Below, one piece after another: positions 31,726 through 41,684 of a DNA stretch of 49,113 nucleotides; position 1 is the first letter of the stretch; every line of letters starts with the position of its first letter. Below the pieces are notes generated by a model that was not told where the DNA came from, made no database searches, and was given only the letters and a program-made list of their open reading frames with translations. The position numbers and the translations under genes were made by a program. Origin of the DNA: Acidithrix ferrooxidans (GTDB lineage: Bacteria > Actinomycetota > Acidimicrobiia > Acidimicrobiales > Acidimicrobiaceae). The DNA lies in contig NZ_JXYS01000073.1 of NCBI RefSeq assembly GCF_000949295.1, forward strand, positions 1 to 49,113. Reading direction: 5' to 3'.

Positions 31726-33837
31726 TCATGCTCTTCGATGAATCAGCATCGGCAAAACCATAGTTGCCCCTGCTTCGAGGATCTTGGCTGCGGCGATAGT
31801 GATGGGCCAGATCGATGATGTTGCATCTATGACTAAAAGCACTGATTTACCGGTCAAGGAAGTCTTTTCTTCGAGGGTCAATTGTATCTCGCCTTGCCAT
31901 AGAGCTGCCTCTTGGGAAGAGGATGCATCGGGCGACAATTTAGGGATGACTAATTGGTTGAATTGAAATCTCTCTAGCTTTCCGACTCTGGCGATATGGT
32001 CTGCTAGGCCATCAGTCAGCGCCGGATAACCCCCGGCAGGTAGCGATGCAGCTATTTGGGGTCGAGATCTCCAGCTTGACTTCCATTCGACCATCGTGTC
32101 GATCGCTAATTTACAAAGTGTTTCACTTGGTCCTTGATCGATTCCAAATGCCTCGGTAAGTATCTCTTGCCATTGCGGTGAATCTGCAAAGATTAGGGTA
32201 CGTCCAGCTTCTGGTAATAGATGGCTTGGAATTCTCCCTCGTTTTCCAAAGACTCCGCCTGGCCACATCTTTCGGGGTTCTAAGATCAGGGTTTGGCGCC
32301 TCAGAAATTGGGTAATGATAGAGATGGCCTCTGGACTCACCTCCATCGAAAGCGGCTCGGGTAGTTTTTTGATACAGACCGAGCATCTATTGCACGCCTT
32401 TGCTTCAGGATCGTCCAATGACTCCTGTAGGAGCTGCATTAGACAGCGCTCCTGTCGGGCATAGGCTTTCATGATTGCAGATTCGCGTCGCCTAGCTGAA
32501 ATGATTTCATCGATATGAGATTGATCGAAGTCGTAGCCCTTATTGGTCGAGCGCCAACCTTTTTCGCTTCTTTCAACAGCCTCTGCTACATTCATCTGCT
32601 TTAGGAGGAGCTCGACCATGGAACGTCTAATTCCAGTCTCTGCCTCTAGGGCTGGTATCGTCATAGACTCTTGATTGGGAGATTCTTCGAGCGCCTTGAG
32701 GAGCTTTTCGATTTGATCACCCTTGGGAAGGTTTGATGTAGCAAAGTATTCCCAGAGCCTCTCATCACTCTTGGATGGCAGCAGAACCACCAATGCGTGT
32801 TCTATTGCTCGGCCAGCTCGTCCAATCTGCTGGTAGTAGGAGACAGGCGAAGAAGGCGATCCGACATTGATGACAAAGCTAAGATCGGCTTTGTCGTAAC
32901 CCATTCCAAGTGCCGAGGTGGCAACTACGGCTTTTAGCCTGTTGTTGCGAAGGTCATCTTCGATGACTTCTCTCTCAGACGAGGGCATTTGGCCGTGGTA
33001 GGCCTCTATTTGAATGGTATCTTTATGTACAGCCCGAATGGAGTCACATAGTGCGATTGCATCCGAAACGGTCAGGACATATATTATCCCTGATCCAGGA
33101 AGTATCGGGAGATGATCTGCGACCCAAGCATATCTCTCGATAGGGGAGAGGTCATCTATAACGGCCAGTTGAAGACTTTTTCTGGCAAGTGGTCCACGCA
33201 TGACCAAAGTGGAACTTCCCAACTGCTTTGCGATGTCACTTGTGACTCTTTGGTTAGCTGTTGCCGTAGTTGCCAAGATCGGGGTTGTAGGTTCTAGCGT
33301 GCTTAGGATCTTTGCAATTCGTTGATAATCGGGTCTAAAGTCATGGCCCCAATCTGAGATCGAGTGGGCTTCGTCGATCACTAAAAGTCCTATATCCTTT
33401 GCGAGTGCCGCCAGGACCCTCTTTGAGAAGGCTGGATTCGCGAGTCGTTCTGGAGAGACCAAGATAACGTCGACCCTGTTGTGGGTTATTTCGTCTTCAA
33501 GTTCGGGCCAAGTCTCACTATTGGAGGAGTTCAAGGTGATAGCTCGGAGGCCTGCTTTTTGTGCCGCTGAAACTTGATCTCTCATCAGCGATAGTAGGGG
33601 AGAGATCACAAGGCTAGGGCCGTGGTTGGCGGCCCGTATGATTGAGGTTGCAGCCCAGTAGACTGCAGATTTCCCCCATCCAGTCGCCTGAACCACTAAG
33701 ACGCGCGCTCCTGGAGTGCAAAGGGAGGCTATGGCTGTAGTTTGGTCGTCGCGAAGGGTTGCATCTGGCCCAGCTAGCAGCTTTATGACTTGGGTAGCAA
33801 TCTCTTTTTGTTGGGGGTTTAATTCAATTGGCACCAT
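31726..33837 (-). CDS. recQ: RecQ-family DNA helicase with C-terminal phosphoribosyltransferase-like domain
   Basis: About 703 residues. The helicase core has VVQATGWGKSAVYW (motif I), VIDEAHSISDWGHDFRPDY (motif II and aromatic loop), TTATAN (III), GMGYDKADLSFVIN and QQIGRAGR (VI). The zinc-binding Cys set follows in RQERCLMQLL...KACNRCSVC. The last 180 residues are unlike E. coli RecQ: no HRDC domain, but SVLLVIDATSSIWPITIAAAKILEAGATMVLPML, a typical PRPP-loop-like motif of phosphoribosyltransferases. I chose the ATG at 33837 (MVPIELNPQQKEI); the frame extends 14 codons upstream and neither start has a clear RBS. It unwinds DNA in repair. The tail's role is unknown. Confidence 0.87.
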   Translation of the reverse strand: MVPIELNPQQKEIATQVIKLLAGPDATLRDDQTTAIASLCTPGARVLVVQATGWGKSAVYWAATSIIRAANHGPSLVISPLLSLMRDQVSAAQKAGLRAITLNSSNSETWPELEDEITHNRVDVILVSPERLANPAFSKRVLAALAKDIGLLVIDEAHSISDWGHDFRPDYQRIAKILSTLEPTTPILATTATANQRVTSDIAKQLGSSTLVMRGPLARKSLQLAVIDDLSPIERYAWVADHLPILPGSGIIYVLTVSDAIALCDSIRAVHKDTIQIEAYHGQMPSSEREVIEDDLRNNRLKAVVATSALGMGYDKADLSFVINVGSPSSPVSYYQQIGRAGRAIEHALVVLLPSKSDERLWEYFATSNLPKGDQIEKLLKALEESPNQESMTIPALEAETGIRRSMVELLLKQMNVAEAVERSEKGWRSTNKGYDFDQSHIDEIISARRRESAIMKAYARQERCLMQLLQESLDDPEAKACNRCSVCIKKLPEPLSMEVSPEAISIITQFLRRQTLILEPRKMWPGGVFGKRGRIPSHLLPEAGRTLIFADSPQWQEILTEAFGIDQGPSETLCKLAIDTMVEWKSSWRSRPQIAASLPAGGYPALTDGLADHIARVGKLERFQFNQLVIPKLSPDASSSQEAALWQGEIQLTLEEKTSLTGKSVLLVIDATSSIWPITIAAAKILEAGATMVLPMLIHRRA

Positions 33838-34962
33838 AGTGATGCTAGATCCATAATGAACTAGTTGAACCCTAATCAAAGTCTTTGGGATCGCTTGCGA
33901 ACTTGAATCTCACCAGGAGATAGGGTTCCCGATTGGGTTTTACATTTTGAATATTACTTCGGTTGATTGCCTGCACGAGGAAGCGCCTTGTCGCTCAGAA
34001 GGTGCAGCAAGGTACTTTGGCAGTTTCGTTTTAGGTCAATTCCCATCTCGCGCTCGGATCGTTTTTTCTAAATGATTACCTGGTGTAGGATTCTTTTGCG
34101 GTTAGCCTTGTCGATCACATCGAATTGATACTTCAGCGTGATGAGTGGTTTGGCGGTGTGGTTCAATTAGATCTAAATAGCCCAGGAGTAATGGATTACG
34201 ATCCGAGGCTGCAGATCGCCATGAAGCTTGGTGGCTCCAAATAGTAATTAACAATTTAAATCACCATTTGAAAATGCACCATGTAGACATAAGACGATTC
34301 TTGAGTCTCCTCCAGACCTAATTCAAGTCGGAGACGTTTTTCACCTATCACACGGGCATTATTTTGGCTTAGCATGGCCGGCTTTCCCCTTTGCAAGAAA
34401 ACCCGGCTGATAATCTTCGCCCTTAAACAAATTGTGACGATGTAGAGTTCTTATTCAATTTTGAGCTTTAAACGGTTCCTGCCATTTTGGGGCCAATTGA
34501 GTTATGGACTCAATAGGGGAGCTTTGTCTATCTGAGGTAGATAATAGGTTTATGGACGTCCCCTAAATCTATTTACTCGTAGGATTTCAATGGACAATTG
34601 CTAAACAAATTAAATTCCAAGTGCCTCTTGACCTGGTTCTTAGGCCTCGATCGTAGGTCTGGTTCATTGATCTGATCGCACTTTTTATCCTTTTTGGATT
34701 TGATAGCCAGTTTCTTGCAAGAAACGACAAAAGACCCACCTAGAGATCGATTATCTCTCAGTGGGTCTTTTGCCTCTGGATGAACTGTATGCGAAAAGGT
34801 TAAGTTGATGAGGTTATGGTTACGTTTGCTTTATTTTAGGCTTGATGTCGCCTTTGAAATTAGTATCAATAACGCCATGGTTGACCATTTTCTGAATTGG
34901 AAATCTTTGAACTGGAATACACTATGGGCCAATGGCTCGGTCTTGCAGATCTGCATAGAGCA
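33838..34962. other. Gene-free stretch, about 1.1 kb, with palindrome and terminator at its right end
   Basis: No coding frame is supported. GTTTCTTGCAAGAAAC (34710-34725) is a perfect 16-base palindrome next to the terminator hairpin listed separately. Its partner protein is unknown. Confidence 0.5.
34728..34772 (-). terminator. Long hairpin after the DHA2 efflux gene
   Basis: CAAAAGACCCAC (34728-34739) pairs exactly with GTGGGTCTTTTG (34761-34772), and AGAGAT/ATCTCT pair inside it. A purine-rich/T-rich edge gives a bidirectional terminator look. It lies about 190 bases beyond the stop of the minus-strand MFS gene. Confidence 0.7.
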
Positions 34963-36486
34963 CTAAATGCCAGCGTGTACGAACTCGCCTTCGGACAGCT
35001 CTTGTTTTCCCCACTGTAGAACAATTAGCGAGACGACTGCACCTGCAACAAAGATCACTGCAGACCAACGGAACGCTGTTACGTAGCTATGGATTCCTGC
35101 TTGAGCTAGCAAAAGCTGGTTTGGAACCTTATGAGCCAAATACGCAGTTGCTGTAGTTGCAGCGAGAGTGTTAAGAAGCGCTGTTCCGATGGATCCACCG
35201 ATCTGCTGGGAGGTATTTACCGTTGCGGAGGCAACTCCTGCATCTTCGGGGTCGATTCCAGCTGTTGCTGCGTTCATCGACGGTGCGAAGATGAATCCCA
35301 TCCCGGCTCCAAGAACCAGTAGCGCAGGTAGGATCACAGATACATAGCCCGAATGGAGCGAAATCCTAGTCAGGAGCATTAAGCCTAAAGCTGCAATTAG
35401 CATTCCACCAACAACCATGGGCTTTGGCCCAACCCTAGGCAAAAGGACTGCGGTTCCAACTGCTGCGACGACCACTAGGACCGCAACCATAGGCAGGAAG
35501 GCGACACCAGTCTTGACTGGAGAATAGCCAAGCGTCGACTGCAAGTAGTAGGTCAGAAATAAAAAGACGCCGAACATCCCAACTGCTGCCAAAAAGACTG
35601 CAATGTAGGATCCGCCTCTGGTTCGATCCAAGACGACTCTCATCGGAAGAAGGGGGTGCTCGACTCTCTTCTCGATAAGCACGAAGGCAACGAGCAGTAC
35701 GACGCCAATTGCCAAGAAAGCGAGGGTGATTCCATTTGACCAACCAGCTGTTTCGGCATGAGAAAAGCCATAGACCAACGAGAACATTGAAATAGATGCA
35801 CTAAGGACTCCGGGGAGATCTAGCTTCTTCTTTTCGAGTTTTTCATCATGGCGAAGAAATATAACTGCACCAAATGTTGCGGCGATAGCAAAGACTAGGT
35901 TTACATAGAGGCTCCATCTCCAAGAGAGATATTGGGTCAAGAAACCACCCAGTAATAAGCCAATAGCTGCTCCACCACCAGCAATTGCCCCAAATACACC
36001 AAAGGCCTTACCTCGCTCTTTTGGATCAGAGAAGGTGGTCGTAAGTAAGGAAAGCGCTGTTGGAGCTAGAAGGGCGCCGAAGGCTCCCTGCACTACACGT
36101 GCACTTACTAGCATCGGAAACCCCGTAGCGGCTCCACCGATTGCTGACGCTACGGAAAAGCCTATCAATCCGACGAGGAATACTCTCTTGCGACCAAAGA
36201 AGTCAGCGACACGTCCTCCGAGCAGAAGGAGACTACCAAACGAGAGGGCGTATCCGGTTACGATCCATTGGCGGTCTGCGGTTGAAAAGGCTAACGCCTT
36301 TTGAGCTGATGGCAAGGCGATATTTACGACTGTTGAATCTAGAACTACCATCAACTGTGCAAGAGCAACTACCGCAAGGATCCACCAACGTCTGTTGTAA
36401 ATATGGTGCGCTAGCTTCTCTGCGTGGGTTGCATCTGGTCCCAGAGCGTATCCGGGGCTACCCGGAGCATCTATGGATGACTTCAA
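34963..36486 (-). CDS. MFS efflux pump, DHA2 (EmrB/QacA) family
   Basis: A 507-residue protein with about 14 membrane helices. Signature regions are LAQLMVVLDSTVVNIALPSAQKAL in helix 1, WIVTGYALSFGSLLLLGGRVADFFGRKRVFL (motif A) and ARVVQGAFGALLAPTALSLL (motif B/C). Such pumps export drugs or other hydrophobic compounds by proton antiport. The gene is divergent from a TetR-type regulator 64 bases away with a palindrome between, the usual repressor-pump arrangement. The substrate is not predictable. Confidence 0.92.
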   Translation of the reverse strand: MKSSIDAPGSPGYALGPDATHAEKLAHHIYNRRWWILAVVALAQLMVVLDSTVVNIALPSAQKALAFSTADRQWIVTGYALSFGSLLLLGGRVADFFGRKRVFLVGLIGFSVASAIGGAATGFPMLVSARVVQGAFGALLAPTALSLLTTTFSDPKERGKAFGVFGAIAGGGAAIGLLLGGFLTQYLSWRWSLYVNLVFAIAATFGAVIFLRHDEKLEKKKLDLPGVLSASISMFSLVYGFSHAETAGWSNGITLAFLAIGVVLLVAFVLIEKRVEHPLLPMRVVLDRTRGGSYIAVFLAAVGMFGVFLFLTYYLQSTLGYSPVKTGVAFLPMVAVLVVVAAVGTAVLLPRVGPKPMVVGGMLIAALGLMLLTRISLHSGYVSVILPALLVLGAGMGFIFAPSMNAATAGIDPEDAGVASATVNTSQQIGGSIGTALLNTLAATTATAYLAHKVPNQLLLAQAGIHSYVTAFRWSAVIFVAGAVVSLIVLQWGKQELSEGEFVHAGI

Positions 36487-36508
36487 TTTAACTCCTTATT
36501 AAAGCATA

Positions 36509-36525
36509 TGGAGAAGTTATCTCCA
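36509..36525. promoter_or_regulatory. Candidate TetR operator in the pump/regulator spacer
   Basis: TGGAGA-AGTTA-TCTCCA is a perfect 6+6 palindrome. A second imperfect one (AAATGGAG...CTCCGTTT, about 36549-36571) follows. Two such sites between divergent genes fit binding of a TetR dimer pair. Confidence 0.6.
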
Positions 36526-36550
36526 CTTACTAACAACAACATAGACGTAA

Positions 36551-37279
36551 ATGGAGATATTCCCTCCGTTTATGACTAGATTGTTAATTGTGGAAAAAGA
36601 CCCTGAATGTTCCTTCGACTTGGAAAGCCGCAATGTTGAGCGATCCCTTAGGCGCGATGCCAGCGAAAACCGCGTGCGGATCCTGGAATCTGCCAGATCT
36701 CTCTTTGCTGAACGAGGTTTAGGTGTCACCCTTGATGATATAGCACATAACGCCAACCTTGGGGTGGGCACCGTTTATAGACGATTTCCTAACAAGGATC
36801 TCTTGGTGCAGGCTCTGTTTGAAGAGGCTGTTTTAGAGTTAATTGAAGTCGGCCGTCATGCTCTGGAATTTGAGGATGCTTGGGAGGGCTTTTTATTCTT
36901 GCTGAAGACCATGTTGGACATGGAGACAAAGGATCGAGGCCTTCGCGAAGTTATTTTGGGAAATGACTACATAGAAGGTCGAATTACCGAACTTAAAAAA
37001 GAGGTCGGTCCATTGATCGAAGAGATAGTTCGTAGAGCGCAGGATCAAGGAGGTCTCAGAGGGGATTTCCATGCTAATGATGTTCCTGTTATAGCCGCGA
37101 TGGCGGGCGCCGCACAAGAATATAGTAAGAGTGTTTCGCCCAATCTCTGGAAACGCTATGTTGCCATAGTTTTAGACGGATTACGTGTGGATCGGCCCAG
37201 CCTTACTCCGATGTCAGAAGAGGCTCTGGACCAGGATCAGCTTATCCATGCAATGATAAATTGGAAAGCTCGTAAGTAG
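36551..37279 (+). CDS. TetR/AcrR-family transcriptional regulator
   Basis: A 242-residue regulator. The helix-turn-helix is clear: RILESARSLFAERGLGVTLDDIAHNANLGVGTVYRRFPNKDLLVQALF (about residues 42-90). The C-terminal ligand domain is all-helical and unrecognised. The start is unsure: the frame's first ATG (36551) lies inside an imperfect palindrome, and ATG 36572 is an alternative; neither has a Shine-Dalgarno. It presumably represses the divergent DHA2 pump and itself. Confidence 0.88.
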   Translation: MEIFPPFMTRLLIVEKDPECSFDLESRNVERSLRRDASENRVRILESARSLFAERGLGVTLDDIAHNANLGVGTVYRRFPNKDLLVQALFEEAVLELIEVGRHALEFEDAWEGFLFLLKTMLDMETKDRGLREVILGNDYIEGRITELKKEVGPLIEEIVRRAQDQGGLRGDFHANDVPVIAAMAGAAQEYSKSVSPNLWKRYVAIVLDGLRVDRPSLTPMSEEALDQDQLIHAMINWKARK

Positions 37280-38750
37280 CAAGTTCTTGTATCTAGCTAA
37301 TCTTCAAGTCTCGGAGATGTCGTCTTTTAGCTAATTAAAAATATCGCTCTTAGAGTATTTTGGTTTTGGGAATTGGATTTAATATAATTTGGATATTGTC
37401 TAGATCCTATTGCTTTAATTTGACCGAAATCTTTTAGTATCGATGTTGAGAAATCTCTTATCCGTAGCCTAGCAATTTATTCCGGTGCTCGAGTGCTAAA
37501 GCACCTAATATCTAGGGCACTAAAATACCCGTCTACCAAGAGACTTGCGAAGAGTTCTTCGCTTCGATGATTAAATAATTCGGTCGACCATTGTCTCGAT
37601 CAATTGATAGGTTAGCTCGCGATAGAGGTATCGGTTATCCGATCGATCTCGAGAAATTCCGATACTTTTATCTCAAAGATTTTTTTTGGTGGCTGATAGA
37701 CATTCCAGCTCTATTGCTTTTTCATAATTTAGTTTTTTATGTTTTTCAAACAGGATGTGGAAACACTTGGCCACAATGGCACCAACACGTTTGAGTTGGT
37801 GGCCCCACTCAACTTTCAATCATAATGTCGCGCTATGAGAGGTTTGGTGGTTGTTGAGAGATCTCAAGGAGATCGTTAGATTGCCCTAAGCTTTTAGAGC
37901 GTGGCGTGACATTACCATGGGTCTTGTGATTCATGTACTAATTGGCGTCTTATCAGCTGTTCATTGGCTCTACCGATAGGGTACCTATCAGTCTAGACTT
38001 CAAGCATGGCGCCTTGAGGGTTGACGTTGATGATTGTTTGTTGACAGACATTGTCGATCTTGAACCTGTTTAGATTTTTTGAGTTTAGGTGGTCAGACTC
38101 ATCGAAGGCGATCTCTAAATAGATGTTACTTGGTGTAATAAAGCTGATCCGAGCCAATTAATTGATTTGAAATTTATCGTTTTGAGTCTTGCTATGACAG
38201 TCCAAGCCAACTTTGCGGGCACAACTTCAACGAGGACTATTGCTTGGGACTATTCGATTTTTTAACGATTTCGTTATCCCGTCTTATCAATGTAGGGGCT
38301 GCACACATTAGCAAAGAGCATGTTTGGTATAAATAGTGCGATATAAACGATTACTACTAACCCTATATTGGGTTGCGATAAGAGATGTGGTGCGGCATGA
38401 ATGTGGCAATATGTTTATGATTATAGTTTTTTTAGGTTTTTCAATTTAGATGTTTGTAGGTATAAAGGAGCCAAATAGCTTTGATGATTTCACGATAAGA
38501 GGACCTATGAGGCGTGTTTCAATCGATGTGTGGTACTTATGATTGGTAAAACCACTGATTCGTATAGCTGTATCTGTGCCAACATCATCATCTGTTTGGT
38601 GAACAAATAGGAACTAGGGTCTGGTTATTGTATCCGAATGTGGAATTCGCGCAGGAGAACCCTTGGGTTGGCCAACTTTGAGGGTAAAGCTGGCCAAATT
38701 GTGTAATCTTGTCTAGGTAAAAATAGCCCGGAATGTTCTCTTGTTGCTAG
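37280..38750. other. Gene-free stretch, about 1.5 kb, with a hairpin near 38668-38697
   Basis: AT-rich and without supported genes. TTGGCCAACTTT (38668-38679) pairs with AAAGCTGGCCAA (38686-38697) with one mismatch. It lies about 55 bases beyond the minus-strand LLM gene and is a candidate terminator. Confidence 0.5.
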
Positions 38751-39683
38751 CTATGCTAGCTGTTTTATTAGACCATCACTGAGGTCAGCGAGGTGGTCCA
38801 AGTCGTTGAGGTCTAGGATTTGTAGATAGATGCGCTTCGCACCTATCGCCCTGTAGCTTTCGATCTTTTCAATTATTTGAGCGCTCGATCCACAAAGTCC
38901 ATTTTCGCTCAAGTCGTCAACACTTCTTCCAATTGATGCGGCTCTTCGCTTTAGAGTTTCGGAGTCGTTGCCAAGACAGGTCGCGAGTGCCACTGAATAG
39001 ATTATTTCCGATGGAGATCGATTTGCTTGGTCGGCCGCATTGCTCACCGCGTCGAATTGTACTTTGCAATCTTCAACTGAAGCAAATGGTACGTTATATT
39101 CCTGAGCGAAGGCGCCAGCTAGCGCAGGTGTTTTTTTGGGGCCACGTCCACCTATTATTATCGGAGGATGTGGCTTTCGCACTGGCTTGGGTAATGCTGG
39201 TGAGTTTTCAAGTGTGTAGTAGCGGCCGTGATAACTAAATGTTTCCTCGAGACTTGTGCTCCAGAGCCCAATGATGATCTCTAGTTGTTCCTTGAGACGG
39301 TCGAAGCGTTCGGCGGTATCTGGAAAGTTGATTCCATAGGCGCTGTGTTCCTGCCCAAACCATCCAGCTCCGAGTCCTAATTCCACGCGACCATTGGACA
39401 TCTCATCTACTTGGGCAACTGATATTGCAGTTACACCGGGTGTTCGAAATGTCGCTGAAGTCAAGAGGGTGCCGAGTGCTATGGTAGAGGTCTCTCGTGC
39501 TATTGCACCTAGTGTAATCCAAGAGTCTGTGGGACCTGGGTTCGGTTTGCTGTCGCCCATCCTTAGATAGTGGTCGGATCTAAAGAAGGCGTCAAAGCCA
39601 AGTGCTTCAGCACTCTTAGCAACTCTAAGTTGCGTCGAGTAAGTAGCCCCTTGTTGGGGCTCTATAAAGATTCGTAGTTGCAT
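38751..39683 (-). CDS. LLM-class oxidoreductase (probably F420-dependent)
   Basis: A 310-residue luciferase-like (bacterial luciferase fold) oxidoreductase. It begins MQLRIFIEPQQGATYSTQLRVAKSAEALGFDAFFRSDHY. Family landmarks are LGTLLTSATFRTPGVTAISVAQVDEMSNGRVELGLGAGWFGQEHSAYGI and PPIIIGGRGPKKTPALAGAFAQEYN. In actinobacteria this pattern usually means F420 as cofactor. It is monocistronic, with no neighbour that hints at the substrate. An FMN-dependent monooxygenase is the alternative. Confidence 0.87.
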   Translation of the reverse strand: MQLRIFIEPQQGATYSTQLRVAKSAEALGFDAFFRSDHYLRMGDSKPNPGPTDSWITLGAIARETSTIALGTLLTSATFRTPGVTAISVAQVDEMSNGRVELGLGAGWFGQEHSAYGINFPDTAERFDRLKEQLEIIIGLWSTSLEETFSYHGRYYTLENSPALPKPVRKPHPPIIIGGRGPKKTPALAGAFAQEYNVPFASVEDCKVQFDAVSNAADQANRSPSEIIYSVALATCLGNDSETLKRRAASIGRSVDDLSENGLCGSSAQIIEKIESYRAIGAKRIYLQILDLNDLDHLADLSDGLIKQLA

Positions 39684-40025
39684 TGTTCTACGTTAGTTGA
39701 TGCTCGGCGTCTATTGGTTGGAGCTGATTAATCCATTTTTGTCTTGGCTAAAAGAACCCCGAGGTGGCTAAAGATATCAGCCTCTGTTTTTTTTTAGCTT
39801 TTTAATGAGATATTCGGAGATAGATTTCATTGTTTGTCATGAGCATGCGTGTATTAGATCTAGGTTAGGTAAGATTTGCGATTACCTAAGGGAGAGTCTT
39901 GCCGGGCGCGGCTGCATTGGTTTGAGGGTTAGAACCACGAGTTCCAAAAGCAAATTGGTATTACTTGATGTCACTTTGTTGTTGAGCTGTTTTGGCAACT
40001 GGACCATTGATGAAATCGGAAAGTG
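39684..40025. other. Spacer between LLM and kinase genes
   Basis: Contains the LLM promoter on the minus strand. A plus-strand open frame (39805-40056) runs into the kinase and has no RBS; not a gene. Confidence 0.45.
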
Positions 40026-41684
40026 TTATCGACAGATGGGTACTCTTGGGTCGTAAAAGCGGGTTCCTTCGAGTGGACCTGACGTTTTGCCGTTGTTATA
40101 AAATGCGTCAGCCGTCACATAGAACTTTCCGTTCCACGGAGGTGAGACGATGCGATACCACCATACATTGGAGTCTTGAACTTGAAATCCAGCGATTCTG
40201 CAACTGATTGCAAGTGTTTCCCCAATCTTTAGACTGGGACCTGGCGTTCCGTTTGCTGTCTGGTAGTTTTCTATAGTCTGAGCGGCACCTCCTGGAGTCT
40301 CAAGGTAGAGTGTTTGACCAGTAAGTAGGCTCTGCTTGGTCGTGAGCGCTATGGGGACTATCGTTGACTGTAGGCCTGAGTTAGAACTTTGGCTGTTCGT
40401 GCCGATAATTGTCAGGCTTCCGGTAGTTTCACCTTTTATCCCGTGGTAACTGAGTTTCCATTTTGAATCCTTTGTCCCAGCGGGACAGGTCAAGGGGATT
40501 ATGAAGTTACCAGTGGGATCGGCTATGACTTTTTTGGGATATAGCAATGGGGTAGTGCCACCGAGAATCTTGACCGAAAGTGTCTCTCTGGCTTTTGCTC
40601 CTGTACCGATTACGGCACTATTGATGCCATCGCAGGTGATCACTTGATTTAGGGGCTTTGGCTGAACTTCTGCGGCCAATTTTGAAGTCGATCCGTCGCG
40701 GATTGCTAGTGGAAGGCTAAGTAACGCCAGAACGACAACGGCAGCACCAGAGGTAGAAGTGATGATACGCCGTCGTCTACGTCGATGGCATTCGAGGAAA
40801 TTAGGGTCGATGAGTTGTTCGAGGCGGTCAGCCCAGCGAGTTAGATCGCGGTGACGCAGTGAAGGGTCTATTTCAAGTAGAGAGGTGAGGTGTTGTGCCA
40901 ATAACTTTGGATCTAAGAACTCTAAATCTTGAGCACGTTCCTGAATCTTCATTTGGGTAAATGCGGAACTTTCGACTGCAGGTGGTTCTTCAAAGAGGAT
41001 CCAATAGGCAAGCGAGCCTATGCTCCAGACGTCAGAGACCTTTCCCGGCTCTCCAATTCCTCCAGTCATCTCAGGAGCACGCCATCGATAGGTACCGACA
41101 CCACGTGTTTGATCGGAGCCCAGATGTGGACGTGCAGTTCCAAAGTCAATTAGGATCGCTTCGCCCGACTCCGAAATTCGAATATTTGATGGCTTTATAT
41201 CTCGATGGACGATACCTTCTGGAGCTAAGGGTGTCTTGAGGGAGTGAAGATAGGCGACCGATCGTGCGACCTGTGCGACCCATAGAAACCCTTGTGAGAG
41301 TCCACTGAGCTTGACTGCATTCGCGAAGGTCTCTCCGGGTATCCACTCTGAAGCGCTATAGATGACGTCAAAATCTTCGTCTCTCGGATCGTCGATATCA
41401 ACTAAAGCAGTTCCTATAAAGCTTTCGTAGTAGTGCATTATCCCTGGGTGGTTAATTCCAGCCAGTGTTGACATTCGCGCGAGAAACTGTTCGTATTCAT
41501 TGAAGGTTATATTTGACTGAAGTTTAAGGGCTATTTCATGAGATACCCCTTCGATCTCACGAACGCCACGATAGATGAGTCCCTCGCCTCCCTGGGCGAT
41601 TGCAACTGGGACGCCTTTTTCAAGTTCAACTCGATAACGACGGTGATCTCCAATTGGCCCGGTCCACAATTGATCATATGACAT
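40026..41684 (-). CDS. Membrane Ser/Thr protein kinase with extracellular SH3-like domain
   Basis: A 552-residue Hanks-type kinase. It has a Gly-rich loop near residues 30-38 (AQGGEGLIY), K54 in IALKLQ, HRDIKPSN (160-167), DFG (180-182) and APE in WRAPEM. A basic stretch (ECHRRRRRRI) precedes one membrane helix at about 300-318. The outer part ends in an SH3-like domain: SNVWWYRIVSPPWNGKFYVTADAFYNNGKTSGPLEG...DPRVPIC, a pattern common in actinobacterial secreted proteins. It likely senses an envelope signal and phosphorylates cytoplasmic targets. Its ATG overlaps the stop of the FHA gene by one base (TGATG), making the FHA protein the obvious partner. Confidence 0.9.
   Translation of the reverse strand: MSYDQLWTGPIGDHRRYRVELEKGVPVAIAQGGEGLIYRGVREIEGVSHEIALKLQSNITFNEYEQFLARMSTLAGINHPGIMHYYESFIGTALVDIDDPRDEDFDVIYSASEWIPGETFANAVKLSGLSQGFLWVAQVARSVAYLHSLKTPLAPEGIVHRDIKPSNIRISESGEAILIDFGTARPHLGSDQTRGVGTYRWRAPEMTGGIGEPGKVSDVWSIGSLAYWILFEEPPAVESSAFTQMKIQERAQDLEFLDPKLLAQHLTSLLEIDPSLRHRDLTRWADRLEQLIDPNFLECHRRRRRRIITSTSGAAVVVLALLSLPLAIRDGSTSKLAAEVQPKPLNQVITCDGINSAVIGTGAKARETLSVKILGGTTPLLYPKKVIADPTGNFIIPLTCPAGTKDSKWKLSYHGIKGETTGSLTIIGTNSQSSNSGLQSTIVPIALTTKQSLLTGQTLYLETPGGAAQTIENYQTANGTPGPSLKIGETLAISCRIAGFQVQDSNVWWYRIVSPPWNGKFYVTADAFYNNGKTSGPLEGTRFYDPRVPICR

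Noticed and set aside
39805-40056. An 83-residue plus-strand frame
   Set aside because: Overlaps the kinase gene end and has no RBS.
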